Shown here piece after piece: positions 1 to 7,925 of a stretch of 64,000 nucleotides of DNA. The stretch is from contig JANNBJ010000044.1 of NCBI GenBank assembly GCA_031385325.1, positions 1 through 64,000 of the forward strand. The letters are read 5' to 3'. The stretch is from SYFY01 sp031385325. Lineage in GTDB: Bacteria; Pseudomonadota; Gammaproteobacteria; Pseudomonadales; Azotimanducaceae. The notes under the pieces are model-generated. The model ran no database searches and was not told the origin of the DNA. It worked only from the letters and a program-made list of their open reading frames with translations. The position numbers were made by a program, and so were the translations under genes. Every line of letters starts with the position of its first letter. Within the stretch, counting starts at the first letter, position 1.

Positions 1-150
1 ACTCGCCCTTCGGGAGCCCCTGTCGTGGTCCGGCACTGCGTTGGACTCCTTGGCAATATGACCCGATATTACCGGCGGAATCCGTCTTGTTCCGGCCCAC
101 GACAAGGGCTCTGAAGTGATGCGAATCACCGACTCACGACACTTGCGGGT
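1..150 (-). other. Structured RNA-like hairpin element
   Basis: This gene-free stretch folds into one long stem. Positions 14-28 pair with 97-111, 30-33 with 92-95, 43-49 with 77-83, and 52-59 with 66-73 around a 6-nt loop. A second small hairpin is 116-120 with 125-129. Each of the three mismatches in the main stem is a C-A pair on the plus strand, which becomes a G-U wobble on the minus strand, so the functional strand is probably minus. It lies just downstream of the minus-strand GDT1-like gene. It could be a 3' UTR structure, a terminator-like element without an obvious U-tract, or a copy of a dispersed palindromic repeat. Its left edge may be cut by the window boundary. Confidence 0.5.
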
Positions 151-158
151 TGAACCCG

Positions 159-431
159 TCAGGCTTGCCAGACTGTCCAGATGCCAATCAGGATGAAACC
201 GATTCCCGCGACGCGCGACAGCATGGCAGGTTCGATGTACTGCGAGACCACGCCGCCTGCGAGTACACCGATCGCGCTGGCAGCAATCAGCGCAACGGAA
301 GCAGCGATAAAAACCGTCAGTCGCCCGGCATCTTCGCGCGCTGAAAACAGCATTGTCGCCAGCTGGGTCTTGTCACCCAGTTCGGCCAGAAATACGGTGG
401 CGGCAACGGTGAGAAAGAGTTTGACATCCAT
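159..431 (-). CDS. Half-size GDT1/TMEM165 (UPF0016) family membrane protein
   Basis: A 90-residue inner-membrane protein with three hydrophobic segments and the family signature ELGDKT at residues 17-22, whose acidic residues bind cation. Family members export Mn2+ (bacterial MneA/MntX-type) or exchange cations for protons. Full-length members carry two copies of this domain; this one has a single copy, so it presumably works as a homodimer or with a second half encoded elsewhere. The ATG at 431 was preferred to an upstream in-frame start because the protein then begins directly at the conserved first helix. It is divergent from the dUTPase gene at 542. The substrate is inferred from the family only. 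Confidence 0.85.
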   Translation of the reverse strand: MDVKLFLTVAATVFLAELGDKTQLATMLFSAREDAGRLTVFIAASVALIAASAIGVLAGGVVSQYIEPAMLSRVAGIGFILIGIWTVWQA

Positions 432-541
432 CTGGGATCCTTGAGTGCAGCGACTGATGACGAGTCTATCAATATTTATCGGGTGCAGGTCACCTGAAAG
501 GGACAAACAAGATCATTAACACAAGAAGCGCGCGGATCACC

Positions 542-1147
542 ATGCTTGCGACCATGGCGCGGATGCAGGACGACCACAATCGACAAGTGCATCCGCAGTG
601 GCGCCATCAGGGATATCCCTACTATCGGGCGATCTGGGTCGAGTGTGCAGAGCTGCTGGATCATTTCGGCTGGAAGTGGTGGAAACACCAGGTTCCAGAT
701 CTTGATCAGGTAAAACTTGAGCTGGTAGACATCTGGCATTTCGGCCTGAGTGAACTGATTCGCGCCGAACAACTTGACGATGCGTTGGTTGACTTGTTTA
801 CCAACACCAGCGCCGTCAACGAGCCGGAAATATTTCGGCTTGCAGTCGAACGGCTGGCTCAGAGCACGTTGCAGCAACGTGGTTTTGTGCTTGCGGATTT
901 CATATCGGCGATGGATGCCTTGCCGATGGACTTCGACGAATTGTACCGACTGTATGTGGGAAAGAACGTGCTCAATCATTTTCGGCAGGACCATGGCTAC
1001 AAGCAGGGCACCTACCACAAAGTGTGGCATGGCCGAGAAGACAACGAGCATCTCATCGAACTGCTTGCATCGCTTGATGTTGGCCATCCGGAGGCGCCGG
1101 AGCGACTGTACGCAGGGTTACAGGCCAGGTACCCCGCAGACCATTGA
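542..1147 (+). CDS. Dimeric dUTP diphosphatase (all-alpha dUTPase_2 type)
   Basis: A 201-residue cytosolic enzyme expected to hydrolyse dUTP (and dUDP) to dUMP, keeping uracil out of DNA and feeding dTMP synthesis. It belongs to the all-alpha NTP-pyrophosphatase superfamily of the kinetoplastid/Campylobacter dimeric dUTPases, not the trimeric Dut family. The metal-binding helices are visible as E34-x2-E37 (within VECAELLDH) and E60-x2-D63 (within KLELVDIWHFG). The GWKWWK segment at 43-48 is also typical. The ATG at 542 places the MQDD helix at the very N-terminus, as in relatives. Its neighbours give no further functional context. Confidence 0.88.
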   Translation: MLATMARMQDDHNRQVHPQWRHQGYPYYRAIWVECAELLDHFGWKWWKHQVPDLDQVKLELVDIWHFGLSELIRAEQLDDALVDLFTNTSAVNEPEIFRLAVERLAQSTLQQRGFVLADFISAMDALPMDFDELYRLYVGKNVLNHFRQDHGYKQGTYHKVWHGREDNEHLIELLASLDVGHPEAPERLYAGLQARYPADH

Positions 1148-1252
1148 TTTGTTTGACCATCCGGCTCTTTGTCACAGAAGGTTCATCGGCTTGTCATCCT
1201 GACGACACCGCCCGGCCGCATCGTGCACCAAACCACCGGGTACGCACGATTC

Positions 1253-2059
1253 ATGCAACGAACCCATCAGGTCGATCCACGTCACTACCGGACGATTTTT
1301 CTCTCGGATATCCACCTTGGTACCAAGGGATGTCAGGCGGAGAGACTCGCTTCCTTCCTGAAGGTGCACACCTGTGACCAGCTTTATCTGGTGGGCGATA
1401 TCATCGATGGCTGGCGGCTGAAGTCAGGGTTCTACTGGCCACAGGCTCACAGCAATGTCGTGCGCCGTTTCCTCACGGCTGCCAAACGTGGCACTGAAGT
1501 CATCTATGTCACTGGCAATCACGATGAGTTTCTCAGACGGTATTCCGATCTGCAGATCGGTAATCTGCAGGTGGTTGACCGAATCCAGCATCTGACAGCT
1601 GATGGACGAAAGCTGCTGGTAGTACATGGCGATGAGTACGACGTCATCACCCGCTACCATCGCTGGATCGCCTTTCTGGGTGATATCGGGTACACGCTGC
1701 TATTGCGCTCCAATCGGTACGTGAATTTTTTCCGGCGCAAGCTCGGTTATGGGTACTGGTCGTTGTCGGCGTGGTTGAAGTACCGGGTCAAGCGAGCCGT
1801 CAACTTCATCAGCGAATTTGAATCTGCGATTGCCCGTCAGTGTCGGCTGGACGGATATGACGGCGTCATCTGCGGGCACATTCACCATGCCGAGATCACC
1901 GATCTGGAAGGCGTGCGTTACATGAACTGCGGCGATTGGGTCGAGTCGTGTACAGCGCTGGTTGAAAATGAGCGTGGCGAGTTTTCGATCGTGCACTGGC
2001 CGGAAGAAATCCCGCAGCTATCTGCAGTTATCCCGTTTCCAGAGCGAGCAAGCGCATGA
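1253..2059 (+). CDS. UDP-2,3-diacylglucosamine diphosphatase-like metallophosphoesterase
   Basis: A 268-residue calcineurin-like phosphoesterase of the LpxH-like group. It carries all metal-site blocks: D19-x-H21 (SDIHLG), GDIIDGW at 48-54, GNHDE at 88-92, HGDEYD near 125 and GHIHHAE near 217. LpxH hydrolyses UDP-2,3-diacylglucosamine to lipid X in lipid A synthesis. This longer variant, which in proteobacteria commonly sits beside a glycosyltransferase, may act on another phosphorylated glycolipid. The ATG at 1253 was chosen; the open frame extends upstream to 1169 but that extension is low-complexity and unlike the family. Its stop overlaps the next gene (ATGA at 2056), implying translational coupling. 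Confidence 0.8.
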   Translation: MQRTHQVDPRHYRTIFLSDIHLGTKGCQAERLASFLKVHTCDQLYLVGDIIDGWRLKSGFYWPQAHSNVVRRFLTAAKRGTEVIYVTGNHDEFLRRYSDLQIGNLQVVDRIQHLTADGRKLLVVHGDEYDVITRYHRWIAFLGDIGYTLLLRSNRYVNFFRRKLGYGYWSLSAWLKYRVKRAVNFISEFESAIARQCRLDGYDGVICGHIHHAEITDLEGVRYMNCGDWVESCTALVENERGEFSIVHWPEEIPQLSAVIPFPERASA

Positions 2060-3096
2060 AGCGACTGCTGTTGATCACTGATGCCTGGGCGCCGCAAACC
2101 AACGGAGTGGTCACCACGCTACAGTCAGTGCTGGCTGAGTTGCCGGCGCTGGGCTGGGAGGCACAGGTCCTGCATCCCGGATTGTTTCGAACGCTGTCGC
2201 TACCCAGTTACCCGGAGATCAGGATAGCGATCAACCCGTGGCAGATGCGCACGATGATCGAGACCAGTTCAGCCGATGCGGTGCATATCGCCACTGAAGG
2301 GCCGCTGGGATGTTACGCGCGCCAAATACTGACGCGGATGCGGGTGCCATTCACGACCTCGCTCCATACGAAGTTTCCAGAGTACGTCCAGGTTCGGATC
2401 GGGCTGCCACTGGCGGTGGGCTATCGCTTCCTGCGCTGGTTTCATGCACCGGCAGAGAAAACGCTCTGCACCACGGTCACGCATCGAGTTGAACTCGAGA
2501 CCTGGGGATTGAAAAACCTGGTGGTGTGGGACCGCGGTGTGGACATCTGCAAGTTCAAACCGGACGTCGCCCGCAAGCCCTCAACGCGCCCACGACTGCT
2601 TTACGTTGGGCGTATATCACCGGAAAAGAACGTCGAGGCGTTTCTTGCGCTCGACCTCGACGCCGAGAAGATTGTCGTGGGTGATGGTCCGTCCAGAGCA
2701 GCGCTGCAAAGCAGATATCCAGACGCGACGTGGCTTGGCTACCGTTATGGCAATGAACTGGTGGCGCAATACGCTGCTGCGGATGTGTTCGTCTTTCCTT
2801 CGCGCACCGATACGTTTGGCCTGGTCATGCTCGAGGCGATGGCATGCGGGGCGCCAGTTGCCGCATTTCCGGTTACCGGACCTGTCGATGTGGTCTGCAA
2901 TGGCGAGAGCGGCTGGCTGGATGATGATCTTGGTATTGCGGTAACAAAGGCGCTCACCGTTTCGCGGGCATCGTGTCGTGCGGCTGCCGAAGGTCGCAGC
3001 TGGACGGCAATTGCACGACGGTTGATCGATCAGAACCCGCGGCAGGTCGAGAGCGTGGTTTCGGCGCATGTGCAGCTGAATGTAGCTGCGGGCTAG
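2056..3096 (+). CDS. GT4-type glycosyltransferase (GDP-mannose-dependent mannosyltransferase-like)
   Basis: A 346-residue GT-B-fold family 4 glycosyltransferase. The N-terminal half opens with the donor/acceptor-loop pattern DAWAPQTNGVVTT (residues 8-20). The C-terminal half has LYVGRISPEKN near 183 and the nucleotide-sugar EX7E block PSRTDTFGLVMLEAMACG near 250-268. Relatives transfer mannose or similar sugars to lipid acceptors at the inner face of the membrane. The gene overlaps the LpxH-like phosphatase by 4 bp, so the pair probably builds or remodels one membrane glycolipid. The sugar donor is inferred from family resemblance only. Confidence 0.85.
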   Translation: MKRLLLITDAWAPQTNGVVTTLQSVLAELPALGWEAQVLHPGLFRTLSLPSYPEIRIAINPWQMRTMIETSSADAVHIATEGPLGCYARQILTRMRVPFTTSLHTKFPEYVQVRIGLPLAVGYRFLRWFHAPAEKTLCTTVTHRVELETWGLKNLVVWDRGVDICKFKPDVARKPSTRPRLLYVGRISPEKNVEAFLALDLDAEKIVVGDGPSRAALQSRYPDATWLGYRYGNELVAQYAAADVFVFPSRTDTFGLVMLEAMACGAPVAAFPVTGPVDVVCNGESGWLDDDLGIAVTKALTVSRASCRAAAEGRSWTAIARRLIDQNPRQVESVVSAHVQLNVAAG

Positions 3097-3205
3097 TCTA
3101 GGCGAGCTCCCGAGCGCGAACTTCAAACGATGTGAAACGCGCTCGCTATTCCAACATCCGGCACGGATGCGTAGTCTTGACCCGAACACGGTTACAGGGG
3201 CCAGG

Positions 3206-4111
3206 GTGCGTATCGGAATCTCCGTTTGTTCAAGCTATCGGGTCCAGGATCCGCGCGCCGGCGCACGCATCATGGTCGAGCGTGCCCGAGCGTCGCGCAA
3301 TGCCGGGCTTGATTCGCTGTTTGTCGGCGATCATCACGTCACGCCCACGGCGTACTACCAGAATGTTCCGATCCTCGGCCGCATGCTGGCTGAGTGGGGT
3401 GACCAACCGGCAGGTGCGCTGTTCTTGCTGCCGCTGTGGAACCCGGTGCTGCTGGCTGAACAGATCGGCACACTCGCAGCCATCATGCCAGGCCGATTCA
3501 TTCTGCAATGCGCGCTGGGTGGAGACGCCGCGCAAAGCAGCGGTATGGGCATCGACTTCAAACGACGGGTCGGCATGTTCGAAGAATCGCTGCGGATCAT
3601 GCGTGCGCTGTGGCGGGGCGAAACGGTTGATGCCGACCAGATCTGGACGATACGTGGCGCGCGCATCAATCCGGTACCCGCAGAGCCGGTGGAGATATGG
3701 ATCGGATCTGCTGCGGTACCGGCGATCAATCGCACCGCACGACTTGCCGATGGCTGGCTTGGATCGCCGTCGCTGACCTTCGACGAGGCCAGGCGTTCGC
3801 TCAACATCTATCGACAGGCCTGTGCGGAACACGCCAGAAGCAGCAGTGCGAGTGCCATTCGCCGCGATGTCTGTGTGGCGCGCACCAGCGAAGGCGCACG
3901 GGCTGCCGTTGCCGCGGACCTTGCGAAGGGTTATCGCGGATTTGCCGAGGAGGCGTTGGCAGTGGGCTCCATCAGCGAGGTTGTTGACCACTTCGGCCGC
4001 CTCAAGGAACTTGGTTACACCGACATCATCGTGCGCAACATCAGTGCTGATCAGAACGTTGCGCTGGAAACGATCGCCTGTCTGGGTGAAGTGAGAAGCC
4101 AGCTTGCCTGA
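3206..4111 (+). CDS. LLM-class (luciferase-like) flavin-dependent monooxygenase
   Basis: A 301-residue TIM-barrel protein of the bacterial luciferase/F420-dependent oxidoreductase superfamily. The first strand is VRIGISVCSSYR, followed by DSLFVGDHHVTP and the typical RMALW-like region (IMRALWRGETV), then the WIGSAAVPAINRTARLADGWLGSP block that binds flavin phosphate in relatives. The GTG at 3206 is favoured because the upstream extension to 3167 is not family-like, but the start is uncertain. The next gene starts within its last codons (TTG at 4104). Whether it uses FMNH2 or F420, and its substrate, cannot be read from sequence; note the deazaflavin-type protein at 18160. Confidence 0.8.
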   Translation: MRIGISVCSSYRVQDPRAGARIMVERARASRNAGLDSLFVGDHHVTPTAYYQNVPILGRMLAEWGDQPAGALFLLPLWNPVLLAEQIGTLAAIMPGRFILQCALGGDAAQSSGMGIDFKRRVGMFEESLRIMRALWRGETVDADQIWTIRGARINPVPAEPVEIWIGSAAVPAINRTARLADGWLGSPSLTFDEARRSLNIYRQACAEHARSSSASAIRRDVCVARTSEGARAAVAADLAKGYRGFAEEALAVGSISEVVDHFGRLKELGYTDIIVRNISADQNVALETIACLGEVRSQLA

Positions 4112-5219
4112 TCGTCCGTCCGCGCCGACGATACACCTGAGTGGTAAGCCGGGACTGGTACTGCCAGGTGGTGGAGCGCGTGCGGCGTACCAGGTCGGTG
4201 TACTGAAAGCGCTTGCGAGCGTGGTGGATTGTCATACGTTGCCGTTTCGCACCCTGGCCGGAGTCAGCGCAGGTGCCATCAACGCCATGGGGCTTGCACA
4301 ACGCGCCAATGATTTTCGTGCGGCGGTGGAACATCTTGAACGACTCTGGACCGGGATGCAGGCCGATGATGTTTTCCTGATGGAATACAGTGCCCTGCAG
4401 GCCTTCATCCGCAGAACCGGAAAGCCGGCTTCACTGCTCAACAACGCGCCGCTGCGCAAATTGCTGGAGCGGGAAATGCTGGCTGATGGAGCCGTCGCCC
4501 GGCATCTTGAACACGGTGTCATCGATGGTCTTGCCGTTACTGCGTCCAACTATTCCACTGGCGAGGCAACAACGTTTTTCCAGGCGCGTCCCGAGCTGCT
4601 GGCCTGGCATACGCGTCGGCGCCACAGTATTGCCACGGAAATCGGCGTTACGCATCTGCTGGGGTCGAGCGCGCTACCTGTTCTGTTTCCCGCCGAACGA
4701 ATTGGTGATGAGTACTTCGTCGATGGCAGTCTGCGCATGACCCAACCGTTGAGTCCTGCCATCAAGATGGGGGCGGACCGGATCCTGGTGATTGGTGTTC
4801 GCAACGAAACCCTGCCGGTAGGTGACGTCGGTGGCCCACAACCCGGAATTGCCGAAATTGCCGGCTATACGCTGGATTCGCTGTTCTCGGAAAATCTGAA
4901 CACGGACATTGAACGGCTGGAAGAGACCAACACCTTGCTGGAGTCGATCCCGTTCTGGCGTCGTCGCGCCCTGCACAAACGACAGATCCGTGTGATGGTG
5001 ATTCGTCCCTCCGAAGATCTGCGTGTGGTTGCCGCGCGTCATTCCATTCAGATGCCACGTGGTGTACGGCTGTTCCTGCGAACCGTGGGTGGCTGGGGGC
5101 ACGAGTGGCGGATGCCCAGTTATCTGCTGTTCGATGGCAAGTTTGCGCAGGCGCTGATCGATCTGGGGTATCGGGATGGTCTGAAACTCAGACCATCCAT
5201 TCAGGCGTTTTTTGGTTAG
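4104..5219 (+). CDS. Patatin-like phospholipase
   Basis: A 371-residue patatin-fold lipase. The oxyanion loop is GGGARAAYQVGVLKAL (about residues 22-37), the nucleophile elbow is GVSAG (GxSxG, near 52), and the catalytic Asp lies in VDGSLRMTQPLSPAI, a DGS variant of the usual DGG/DGA motif. Such enzymes hydrolyse membrane phospholipids or acyl esters. No signal peptide is visible, so it should act from the cytoplasmic side. The only suitable start is a TTG at 4104 overlapping the end of the LLM gene, which suggests coupling. The last codons contain a strong hairpin followed by a T-run. Confidence 0.87.
   Translation: MPDRPSAPTIHLSGKPGLVLPGGGARAAYQVGVLKALASVVDCHTLPFRTLAGVSAGAINAMGLAQRANDFRAAVEHLERLWTGMQADDVFLMEYSALQAFIRRTGKPASLLNNAPLRKLLEREMLADGAVARHLEHGVIDGLAVTASNYSTGEATTFFQARPELLAWHTRRRHSIATEIGVTHLLGSSALPVLFPAERIGDEYFVDGSLRMTQPLSPAIKMGADRILVIGVRNETLPVGDVGGPQPGIAEIAGYTLDSLFSENLNTDIERLEETNTLLESIPFWRRRALHKRQIRVMVIRPSEDLRVVAARHSIQMPRGVRLFLRTVGGWGHEWRMPSYLLFDGKFAQALIDLGYRDGLKLRPSIQAFFG
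5174..5213 (+). terminator. Terminator-like hairpin inside the patatin gene end
   Basis: A perfect 11-bp stem (5174-5184 with 5188-5198, 3-nt loop AAC) is followed nine bases later by six T residues at 5208-5213, just before the patatin stop codon. The distance from stem to T-tract is long for a canonical intrinsic terminator, so termination here is plausible but not certain. It lies between convergent genes. Confidence 0.4.
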
Positions 5220-5236
5220 GGAACGGCTGTCGAACT

Positions 5237-5620
5237 TCAGTTCTGATAGTAGTAGTTTCGGTAACGGTTGTAGTAACCGTGATAGTCGTCGTGTTGGTCA
5301 TACAGGTCACTATGCAATCCATCGTGCCGCCAGTTCAACCGGTCATCCTGCTGGACGTGACTACGCTCGAGTTGCCGGTGCATGCGCCGGTGGCCTCGTC
5401 GCGACATGTCAGGATTGTAGTAGTGCGCCGCATCATGCTGGTCGTCAAGCCCGTCATGCACGCGGTCGTGGCGGTTTTCCAGAACCTGGTGACCCCCACG
5501 ATGTTGCCAATCGAGATCTCCATGCTCTCGCTCGTGGTCATAATCGTTGGCGGAAACCATTCCAGCGGTGCCAAGTGAAAGGACCGCAGAAACCAGCAGC
5601 TTCATCTTCAAATTGCGCAT
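5237..5620 (-). CDS. Small exported His/Asp-rich protein
   Basis: A 127-residue protein with a clear Sec signal peptide (MRNLKMKLLVSAVLSLGTAGMVSA, cut near 24). The mature part is extremely rich in His, Asp, Arg and Tyr, with repeated DxxHD, HDGL and YNRYRNYYYQ patterns. Start at 5620 is supported by GGAGC seven bases upstream. Such composition suggests periplasmic metal binding, but this is inference; I recognise no catalytic family. It is convergent with patatin and is followed on the same strand by the ABC-operon region, from which about 200 bp separate it. Confidence 0.75.
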   Translation of the reverse strand: MRNLKMKLLVSAVLSLGTAGMVSANDYDHEREHGDLDWQHRGGHQVLENRHDRVHDGLDDQHDAAHYYNPDMSRRGHRRMHRQLERSHVQQDDRLNWRHDGLHSDLYDQHDDYHGYYNRYRNYYYQN

Positions 5621-5854
5621 CAGTAGCTCCTCGGTTGGCTGCACGAATTATCTGTTCACCAGGTTGTTGGCAGCTCAGCAACAGAACGAACATTAGTCGG
5701 TGCGAGATGAATGCGTGCTTAACGATTTTGCGAGAAGTAGTTCCTGGACCATCACCGTACCACTTCCGGGCGTGCCGCTCGTTTGTTCGGGCTGATCCGG
5801 GACGCGATCCTGGCACACTTCGCGACAACCATGCGGGTTTCGGCATGAACCACG

Positions 5855-7168
5855 TCAGAGATAAACAATCCAGCGCACGTAAAACTGCAGACCTCCGCCA
5901 AGCGTTGGCGAGGCCGCGCCGGGAAACAGTCGCAGCCCGTCGAATTCGTGACCTCGTTTGCCACTTCCCCAGGTGATACCCGCCTCGAGACTCTGGTTGT
6001 CGTCAGGCTCGAAATGCAGTGTGGTCTGCAACAACCGGCTGCCATCGTCGAGGGATTGCAACCACAGCGCCGATTGAGTGAGGCGCGCACTCCACTGCAG
6101 GTTGCCTCCTGCCGCGGCGTAGCGTCGACCCACGGTGAACAGTTCGCCCCGTTGCAGACGAACCTGCAGCGGTTCGGAAATTTCCGAGAAAGCCACCGGC
6201 ATATCGTTCATGCCAAAGCCGTTGAAATAGAGTTCACCAAACACGTAGACGTTGTGCCCCAGCGCCAGAAAGTTGTAGTCAGCGTTAAGGATGCCCGTAT
6301 AGCGGATTCGTGGTCCCCATGGATCGTCATCCAGCTGCGTTGCCAGCAGGTCCAGCCGCAAGACTGCATCGCTCACCGGAACGCTGAAACCCATACCGCC
6401 GACGATGTCGCGGTCGTGGCGTCCCGTCAGAAGATTGATTTCGGCGGACCGGAACTGCCAACGCCATTTGGCGCCGATACTTCCGGAGTCTACTGATCGA
6501 TGTCCATCCGCGTCCCGGCGTGCCACCGCAAGCAATTGCAGATCACTGCCGTCGGTGAACAGCTTCTGGACCAGGATCATGTCCTGGCCCTTCTTGAAGT
6601 CGCGATCGGTCTGTGCAGGGGCAAAGGGACTGAAGAGGTCCAGCGGATTGAATACCAGCCCGTTGCCCCAGGAGATGGCATCACGTCCGGCGCGAATTGA
6701 CCAGCTTCCAGCGTGATAACCCACCGCCAGACGATCGATGCGCGCCGTGATGGTGTGTTCGCTCCCGCTGGACAATTCTGTCGCCAGATCGAAAGCGTTG
6801 GGCTGGTCATTGGCACTACTACCGGGTGACCGAACGCCTGCCGGTCGTCTGGCGAGACCCTCACCCCAGATTGAGTTTGCTTCCAGGGCTATCAATCCTT
6901 CAAAACCCTGCCATTGTTGTTGCCACTGTCCACGCAGGCTCAGTTCAATTTGTTGCTGGGATGTGCCGCCGTCATCGGTGCGAATGTCGTGTTGATGCAG
7001 TCCGGTCTGGGTTGCCACGGTTTTCAGACGAAGCAGGGTCGTCTGCGCAGCCTGACCCTGGAGTGCCAGCGACAGAAGCGCAACTGTGGTCCATATTCGA
7101 TGCACTGCCGATAACCAGCGTCTGCGCCAATAGCCGATCAATGGCAGGGCTTCAGGCGGCCGCATCAT
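5855..7168 (-). CDS. Outer-membrane beta-barrel-like protein of ABC export operon
   Basis: A protein of about 437 residues with an N-terminal signal segment (WTTVALLSLALQGQAA) and a body of alternating polar and aromatic beta-strands, including RAGRDAISWGNGLVFNPLDLFSPFAP, reminiscent of porin-like barrels; it ends in FYVRWIVYL. The ATG ATG pair at 7165-7168 lies inside the end of the ATPase gene, so the gene overlaps it by about 17 bp; a further ATG at 7186 is possible. As the last gene of the operon it may be the outer-membrane component or client of the exporter. The function is inferred from position and fold only. Confidence 0.7.
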   Translation of the reverse strand: MMRPPEALPLIGYWRRRWLSAVHRIWTTVALLSLALQGQAAQTTLLRLKTVATQTGLHQHDIRTDDGGTSQQQIELSLRGQWQQQWQGFEGLIALEANSIWGEGLARRPAGVRSPGSSANDQPNAFDLATELSSGSEHTITARIDRLAVGYHAGSWSIRAGRDAISWGNGLVFNPLDLFSPFAPAQTDRDFKKGQDMILVQKLFTDGSDLQLLAVARRDADGHRSVDSGSIGAKWRWQFRSAEINLLTGRHDRDIVGGMGFSVPVSDAVLRLDLLATQLDDDPWGPRIRYTGILNADYNFLALGHNVYVFGELYFNGFGMNDMPVAFSEISEPLQVRLQRGELFTVGRRYAAAGGNLQWSARLTQSALWLQSLDDGSRLLQTTLHFEPDDNQSLEAGITWGSGKRGHEFDGLRLFPGAASPTLGGGLQFYVRWIVYL

Positions 7169-7847
7169 CCGCAACGATGTGTCCATCTTTCAAATGGACG
7201 TGTCGTTTCGCGTACCGCATGACAATCGGATCATGGGTTGCAGTAATTATCGTCGTGGCAAAGCGGGTGTTCATGTCGCGCAACAACGCCAGCAGGCTCT
7301 CCGTGGTTTCAGAGTCCAGATTCGCGCTTGGCTCATCAGCCAGCAGAAGCAGTGGTCTTGTCACCAGCGCCCTGGCTACAGCCACCCGTTGTTGTTGCCC
7401 TCCCGACATATCCCCGGGTCGGCGATGTGCCAGAGAAGATAGCCCGACCGCATCCAGCATCTGGTCGGCGCGCTGTTGTCGCTCTCGCGCCGGCACGCCC
7501 TGCAACTGCATGACGAATTCGACGTTTTCGCGCGCAGACAAGACTGGCAGCAGATTGTAGGCCTGGAATACAAAACCGATCTTGTGCAGACGCAGATCCG
7601 CGAGTTGCCCGGCAGTTTTTTCGGACAGACATTGGTCTCCCACCCAGATGGATCCATGGGTAGGCCGATCGAGGCCACCGATGAGGTTGAGCAAGGTGGA
7701 CTTTCCTGATCCAGACGGCCCAGCGAGACTGACGAACTCTCCCGCGGTGACCATCAGATCAACGAGATCGAGTGCATGAACGAGTTGGGCCCCTTCGCCG
7801 TATTGTCGGGAAACGGCTTCGGCCCTTACAACCACGCTGTCGTTCAT
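7152..7847 (-). CDS. ABC transporter ATP-binding protein (LolD/MacB type)
   Basis: A 231-residue nucleotide-binding domain with Walker A GPSGSGKST (near residue 43), Q-loop VFQAYNLLP, signature MSGGQQQRVAVARAL, Walker B LLLADEPSANLD and the switch His in TATHDP. It is of the type that partners FtsX-fold permeases for mechanotransmission (LolCDE, MacB, FtsEX) rather than classical translocation. It lies 78 bp downstream of the second permease and overlaps the barrel gene. With the LolA-like protein upstream this suggests an envelope lipoprotein or lipid extraction system distinct from housekeeping Lol. Confidence 0.9.
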   Translation of the reverse strand: MNDSVVVRAEAVSRQYGEGAQLVHALDLVDLMVTAGEFVSLAGPSGSGKSTLLNLIGGLDRPTHGSIWVGDQCLSEKTAGQLADLRLHKIGFVFQAYNLLPVLSARENVEFVMQLQGVPARERQQRADQMLDAVGLSSLAHRRPGDMSGGQQQRVAVARALVTRPLLLLADEPSANLDSETTESLLALLRDMNTRFATTIITATHDPIVMRYAKRHVHLKDGHIVADDAAA

Positions 7848-7925
7848 GCAATGTTCCCTCCGTTTCGTCGAATTGGCGTTGGATCAGCATCTGGTTGGCC
7901 AAACAGTAACTGGCAGATCAAAGTT

